In this document: positions 60,333 to 64,000 of the stretch, piece after piece
Layout: each line of letters starts with the position of its first letter
Numbering within the stretch: position 1 is the first letter of the stretch
Assembly (NCBI GenBank): GCA_965229645.1
Contig: OZ245893.1
Location: 2,232,001 to 2,296,000 of the forward strand
DNA length: 64,000 nucleotides
Source: CAXQZM01 sp965229645
Lineage (GTDB): Bacteria > Pseudomonadota > Alphaproteobacteria > UBA7985
Reading direction: 5' to 3'
Notes under the pieces: model-generated
What the model was told of the DNA's origin: nothing
Database searches by the model: none
Seen by the model: only the letters and a program-made list of their open reading frames with translations
Translations under genes and position numbers: made by a program

Positions 60333-61060
60333 CTCTGCCGCTGGCCGAGTGGGTGGCGCTCGCGACCTATCTTGCGATCTTCCTGTTCTACTCTTGGGTC
60401 GTGGAATTTTCGCCTTGGGCCCGCCACACCCTTTCCCGAGCCATGGCCAAGACTCGGCGCGCCTGGTTTCGGGCCGCCGCGGACCGGGAATTGCGGATGC
60501 CCGACGGGCAAATCCTAATTCTACAGCAAAACGGCGCCGCCTACTTTGGCTCGGCTTCCTTACTTGGGATTGGGGCGGGTTTTACGATTCTCACGGCAGC
60601 GGACTCCTTGAGCCTCTTGGTGGTCTTCACCCCGCAGGGCTTGGGGCTCAAGGCCCTGGGCCTCATGTTTGCTTATGCGCTGGCGTTCTTTGAATTTTCT
60701 TGGGCCTTTCGGCTCTTTGGGTACAACGCCATCGCGCTGGGGACCTTGGGGCCGCCAGGGAGCCCCGCGACCCAGCGCAGCGCCGATCGGGCCGCCGCCC
60801 TCAATGTCGTGGCGGGCCAGCACTTCAATCGCGCCATACGCCTGTTCCTGTTCGCCATTCCTCTGATTCTCTGGTTGGTCAGCCTTTGGGCCATGTTGGC
60901 GACCGTCGTCTTGTTGACCCTCATTATGGTGCGACGCCAGTTTCTGACGCCCTCGCAGCTCAACGGGCTGATCTTGGCTTGGAATATCAGCGCGGACCAG
61001 GACCAGAAAAGCGGAAGCCACGCGCTCAAGCCTGCCGATCCCAGCGCCGCGAAGGTTTGA
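60329..61060 (+). CDS. DUF599-family membrane protein
   Basis: A 243-residue protein with four hydrophobic segments (YLAIFLFYSWVVEFSPW, LLGIGAGFTILTAADSLSLL, ALGLMFAYALAFFEFSWAFR, FLFAIPLILWLVSLWAML). The pattern RELRMPDGQILILQQNGAAYFG and SWAFRLFGYNAIALG are seen in DUF599 proteins. Role unknown. The ATG overlaps the pth stop, so translation is coupled. The longer frame from 60095 is internal to pth. Confidence 0.85.
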   Translation: MTLPLAEWVALATYLAIFLFYSWVVEFSPWARHTLSRAMAKTRRAWFRAAADRELRMPDGQILILQQNGAAYFGSASLLGIGAGFTILTAADSLSLLVVFTPQGLGLKALGLMFAYALAFFEFSWAFRLFGYNAIALGTLGPPGSPATQRSADRAAALNVVAGQHFNRAIRLFLFAIPLILWLVSLWAMLATVVLLTLIMVRRQFLTPSQLNGLILAWNISADQDQKSGSHALKPADPSAAKV

Positions 61061-61093
61061 TTCGCCGAGCCGTTGAGGAACGCAGAATCGAGG

Positions 61094-61242
61094 CAAGACA
61101 AAGGTTCCAGATTCTTGGAAGGTTGAGCATCTGTACAATCAGTAGTGATGATCAATCTTGAACAAGGTTTGTTTCAGAAAAGAAACCTTGAATACGGCGA
61201 TACGTGCTCGAAATCTTGGCTAGCGTTGGAGGTTTCTAACTT
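61094..61242 (-). pseudogene. Relic of an IS4-family transposase
   Basis: On the minus strand this reads as STYRRIQGFF, ETNLVQD, stop, and LLIVQMLNLPRIWNLCL, close to residues about 50-100 of the IS4 transposase at 23491-24612. A stop codon and the loss of both ends show decay. It abuts the 48-bp tandem repeat copy. Confidence 0.8.
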
Positions 61243-61529
61243 ATACCAGCTTAGCTTGTCTCGGGGCGGCACGTTTGGAGCGCGGGCGTTCCCTGCGCCC
61301 TTCGGGCTTGGAGCCCAACTGTTTGGAGCGCGGGCATTCCCTGCGCCCTTCGGGCTTGGAGCCCAACTGTTTGGAGCGCGGGCATTCCCTGCGCCCTTCG
61401 GGCTTGGAGCCCAACTGTTTGGAGCGCGGGCATTCCCTGCGCCCTTCGGGCTTGGAGCCCGCTTGGGGGGCCGCAGTCGCGGCCCTTAACCCAGCGAACA
61501 TAAGAGTCATTCCTGGTCGCCGCTGGTAT
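61243..61529 (+). repeat. Modular dispersed repeat with four 48-bp tandem units
   Basis: It begins ATACCAGCTTAGCTTG and ends GCCGCTGGTAT. In its centre (61273-61464) the unit GTTTGGAGCGCGGGC followed by TTCCCTGCGCCCTTCGGGC is repeated four times with a period of exactly 48 bp. The last unit ends with the form found in single-unit copies. The left half of the usual repeat is missing. Confidence 0.9.
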
Positions 61530-61606
61530 CAGAGCGGCTAAGTGCAAGCGAAATCCAGGTGGCGCAGACACGTGGGCGAAATCGACGTTACGAACGATCC
61601 CAGGTT

Positions 61607-62497
61607 TTAAGGCGCGACAAGTAGGTTTTGTTTTTCGGCCGCGGCCTTGATGGCGTCTTGCAGTTTCTCAAATGCCCGGACTTCGATTTGGCGAATGCGT
61701 TCTCGGCTAACCTTGTAGGTCTGGCTCAAGTCTTCGAGGGTGCTGGGGTCCTCCGACAGGCGGCGTTTGACAATAATGTCTCGCTCGCGGTCGTTCAGCC
61801 CCGACATGGCCTGGGTCAGCAATTCGCGCCGCTTGTCGAACTCATCGCTCTCGGCCAAACGAATTTCCTGCCCCGGGGTGTCATCGACCAACCAATCCTG
61901 CCATTCGCCGTCACCATCGACACGCATAGGCGCATTGAGCGACTGATCGCCACCCGTCATGCGGCGGTTCATCGAAATCACGTCGTCTTCGCCTACGTCG
62001 AGGCGTTCGGCGATTTGGCGCACGTGTTCGGGGCTCAGGTCCCCATCCTCGTAAGCTTGCATTTGGTTTTTCATCCGCCGTAAGTTGAAAAACAGTTTCT
62101 TTTGTGCCGCCGTGGTTCCCATTTTTACGAGCGACCAGGAATGCAAAATGTATTCGTGGATCGACGCGCGGATCCACCACATGGCGTAGGTTGACAGGCG
62201 AAACCCTTTGTCGGGGTCGAACTTCTTGACCGCTTGCATCATGCCGACATTGCCCTCCGAAATCAGCTCCGTCACTGGTAATCCATAGCCTCGATACCCC
62301 ATGGCGATCTTGGCGACTAGGCGCAAATGGCTCGTTACCAGCTTATGGGCCGCCGCCACGTCGCCTTGCGCGCGCCAGTCGGTCGCCAACTGAAACTCTT
62401 CCTCGGCGCTGAGCATCGGAAATTTTTTGATTTCGCTTAAGTAGCGCGTGAGATTGGAGTCTGCCGATAGGGCTGGCAGAGTCATACTTTGGCTCAT
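61607..62497 (-). CDS. rpoH: RpoH, heat-shock sigma factor 32
   Basis: A 296-residue sigma-70-family factor. The RpoH box is AAQKKLFFNLRRMK. Region 2 has ELISEGNVGMMQAVKKFDP and FRLSTYAMWWIRASIHEYIL. Region 4 ends in LEDLSQTYKVSRERIRQIEV. The start at 62497 (MSQSMTLPALSADSN) has AGGAG seven bases upstream, so the longer frame is rejected. Next to it upstream are repeats. Confidence 0.96.
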   Translation of the reverse strand: MSQSMTLPALSADSNLTRYLSEIKKFPMLSAEEEFQLATDWRAQGDVAAAHKLVTSHLRLVAKIAMGYRGYGLPVTELISEGNVGMMQAVKKFDPDKGFRLSTYAMWWIRASIHEYILHSWSLVKMGTTAAQKKLFFNLRRMKNQMQAYEDGDLSPEHVRQIAERLDVGEDDVISMNRRMTGGDQSLNAPMRVDGDGEWQDWLVDDTPGQEIRLAESDEFDKRRELLTQAMSGLNDRERDIIVKRRLSEDPSTLEDLSQTYKVSRERIRQIEVRAFEKLQDAIKAAAEKQNLLVAP

Positions 62498-62694
62498 CAA
62501 AGTCTCCTGACCCATGCAGTCTGCTTAGGCAACCCAAGGCTTCGCACCGATCACCTCGCTCAGAAGCGTGATCCCATACCTTTTCAAGTCCCCGACCAGG
62601 GTCGTGTTAGGCAAATGGCGTCGCACCTGGCCAATTTCAAGCTGGCGCCCCAATCACGCACGCGCGAGGATTGGAACAGCGCGGTGGCCGTATC
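62498..62694. other. Upstream region of rpoH, no gene assigned
   Basis: A short minus-strand frame (62526-62654) could encode about 42 residues ending LLSEVIGAKPWVA, but it lacks a good start and I know no homologue. The segment probably holds the rpoH promoter. No confident -35/-10 pair was chosen. Confidence 0.3.
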
Positions 62695-62891
62695 ATACCA
62701 ACGGCCAAAAAGGTTGACACCTTTTTGGCCGTTTTATGTCTCACGGCAGAAACGCTTCGCGTTTCGCCTCCGACGGGGCCTTCGCTTATACCCCGAGGCG
62801 CTTTCGCGCCATTCCCGGGGCCGCTACGGGGGCCGCAGTCGCGGCCCTTATACCAGCGAATATAAGAGTCATTCTCATTCGCCGCTGGTAT
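62695..62891 (+). repeat. Modular dispersed repeat upstream of rpoH
   Basis: It begins ATACCAACGGCC and ends CGCCGCTGGTAT. It is the short version without 48-bp units. The candidate IS110 site reads TTTTATGTCTCACGGCAG and is empty. The stem pair CCCCGAG is changed to CCCGGGG on its right side. Confidence 0.87.
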
Positions 62892-62892
62892 C

Positions 62893-62936
62893 ATACCAGC
62901 GAACATAAGAGTCATTTTCAATCGCGCCGCTGGTAT
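62893..62936 (+). repeat. Minimal 44-bp end module
   Basis: It begins ATACCAGCGAAC and ends CGCCGCTGGTAT one base after the previous copy. It equals the last module of the larger repeat alone. Its final T is part of the stop codon of the SDR gene on the minus strand. Confidence 0.8.
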
Positions 62937-63769
62937 CAGGCCTCTGTTTCTTTCAGCAAGCCTGTCTCCAAGCTCAGGGACGCCAGATTTTCCATGCTGC
63001 CCGAGGCCCCTGCCAATGACCAGCCACCGTCAACGGGAATCACCGCACCACTCACGTAAGCGCCAAATTCGGAGGCGAGCATGAGGGCAACCTTTCCCAC
63101 ATCGTGGGGATGCCCCAAACGGCCAAGGGGAACCGACGCGCGGGTTTGGTCCAGCAACTTGCGCGTGGGCGCCAGACGCGCCATCCCTTCGGTGCCCGCG
63201 ATGGGGCCAGGCGAAATCGAATTGACCGAAATGCCCTTGGGTCCCCATTCCAGGGCCAGGGTTTTGGTCACCATATCGACCCCCGCCTTGGCCGCGCAGA
63301 CATGGACCTGGGCGCGCATGGGCACCCAAGCTTGCGGCGCCGAGATATTGATGACGCGCGCACCTGGTTGCCGCAGATGCGGGTAGCCCGCGCGCAGCAC
63401 ATGGAACGTGCCGAGCAAGTCGATGTCCATAACCGACTTAAACCCGTTGGGGGAGAGCCCGTTCATCAGCGCAGGAAAATTTCCAGCCGCCCCCGACACC
63501 AGCACATCGACGGGCCCGAACCGGTCGACGCAGGCCGCGAATACTCCCTTGACCCCGTCGTAGTCGCGGACATCGGTACAAGCCCCCGCCGCCGATCCCG
63601 TCCCGCGCGCTTGCAGGGCTTCGACCGCAGCATGCATCTTCTCATGGTTGCGCCCGACCACAAAAACCTGGCACCCTTGGTCAACAAAGCACTCAGCGAT
63701 GCCGAGGTTGATGCCGCTGGTGCCCCCCGCGACAAATACGGTCTGGCCCTTCAAGTGCAAATCAATCAT
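62936..63769 (-). CDS. SDR oxidoreductase, 2,4-dienoyl-CoA reductase-like
   Basis: A 277-residue SDR with VFVAGGTSGINLGIAECFVD, VSGAAGNFPALMNGLSPNGF and AQVHVCAAKAGVDMVTKTLA followed by LEWGP. The QVH...AAKAGVD pattern without the usual tyrosine is like peroxisomal-type 2,4-dienoyl-CoA reductases, so fatty-acid degradation is likely. The start at 63769 (MIDLHLKGQTVFVAGG) overlaps the upstream gene by 8 bp. The stop overlaps the last base of a repeat copy. Confidence 0.87.
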   Translation of the reverse strand: MIDLHLKGQTVFVAGGTSGINLGIAECFVDQGCQVFVVGRNHEKMHAAVEALQARGTGSAAGACTDVRDYDGVKGVFAACVDRFGPVDVLVSGAAGNFPALMNGLSPNGFKSVMDIDLLGTFHVLRAGYPHLRQPGARVINISAPQAWVPMRAQVHVCAAKAGVDMVTKTLALEWGPKGISVNSISPGPIAGTEGMARLAPTRKLLDQTRASVPLGRLGHPHDVGKVALMLASEFGAYVSGAVIPVDGGWSLAGASGSMENLASLSLETGLLKETEA

Positions 63770-64000
63770 GTCGGGTCTCCATGCCACGAACCGACGGCGC
63801 GTCCCAGGCGCGTCGAAGCCGATAAAGCTGATCTAAGAGGCGGATTTTGTGGTTCAAGGGCTCCCAATCGTCGCGGGCGGCGATGGCGTCCCACAGGACC
63901 TCGACTTCATCGATCAACAGGGTCTGAGGTTCGTAGCTGAGGGGAGACCCCGTCCAGCCTTGGACAAGCGCGCGCATGGGATCGGACAGGAGGTGGCGCT
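63762..64000 (-). CDS. C-terminal part of an unrecognised protein
   Basis: The frame runs in from the right edge, with 79 residues visible, ending LNHKIRLLDQLYRLRRAWDA and PSVRGMETRHD. A segment ESYEPQTLLIDEVEVLWDA-like (SYEPQTLLIDEVEVLWDAIA) suggests an alpha-helical tail. I cannot name the family. Its stop overlaps the start of the SDR gene by 8 bp, so they are probably co-transcribed. Confidence 0.6.
   Translation of the reverse strand, partial: RHLLSDPMRALVQGWTGSPLSYEPQTLLIDEVEVLWDAIAARDDWEPLNHKIRLLDQLYRLRRAWDAPSVRGMETRHD

Noticed and set aside
61145..61571. Frames through the 48-bp units encoding repeated FGARAFPAPFGLG or RPRSKQLGS-like segments
   Set aside because: The units belong to a non-coding modular repeat. 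48 is divisible by three, so all frames stay open by chance.
62526..62654. Small minus-strand frame upstream of rpoH
   Set aside because: No good start codon or ribosome site, no family recognised, and the region is more likely the rpoH leader.
1..64000. tRNA or rRNA genes
   Set aside because: No cloverleaf with a GTTCRA-type arm or rRNA sequence was noticed by reading. A covariance-model scan would be needed to exclude them.

Overview
The window looks like a chromosomal segment of an alphaproteobacterium. This is inferred from gene content and order only: an aerobic-type cobalamin cluster, heterotetrameric sarcosine oxidase, a fused indolepyruvate ferredoxin oxidoreductase, rpoH, prs-rplY-pth, and a hisH-hisA-hisF-hisE run. 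Most genes are GC-rich. Three stretches look more AT-rich: the NTPase/TPR gene at 5.4-8.1 kb, two small genes at 45.7-46.3 kb, and the insertion sequences.

Layout. 0-5.2 kb: betaine/choline-type ABC transporter (ATPase, double permease) and a DUF1989-GcvT fusion. 5.4-8.1 kb: a STAND-like P-loop NTPase with five almost identical 35-residue repeats, split by a -1 shift at a T7 run. 9-10.5 kb: sufB. 11-19.5 kb: comM, a receiver protein, a small membrane protein, a transporter-linked histidine kinase and indolepyruvate ferredoxin oxidoreductase. 19.7-22.4 kb: glutathionyl-hydroquinone reductase, a YCII protein, a fatty acid desaturase. 22.4-26.4 kb: a nested pile of insertion sequences. 26.7-31.7 kb: soxBDAG. 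31.8-37.8 kb: an SDR and sufC-D-S-cupin-U-T with a DUF1640 protein and an A-type carrier. 37.9-47.1 kb: DMT exporter and cobalamin genes. 47.1-48.7 kb: intact IS110 inside a repeat. 48.8-52.6 kb: chromate genes, a cysteine hydrolase, a HalD-like oxygenase. 52.8-56.2 kb: his genes and HIT. 56.3-64 kb: RodZ-like protein, prs, rplY, pth, DUF599, rpoH, a DECR2-like SDR and a partial gene.

Metabolic theme. Betaine uptake, the GcvT fusion and sarcosine oxidase fit breakdown of methylated glycines with transfer of one-carbon units to folate.

Most notable signal. A modular palindromic repeat family, bounded by ATACCARCGGC-type inverted ends and flanked by TA, occupies at least eight intergenic sites. 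Two copies carry the same IS110 element at exactly the same internal position. The non-coding left end of that IS110 contains a bridge-RNA-like region. Its two loops carry segments matching both sides of the target (the repeat) and both sides of the donor (the joined IS ends) around a CT core. The IS110 therefore appears to be RNA-programmed to home into the host's dispersed repeats.
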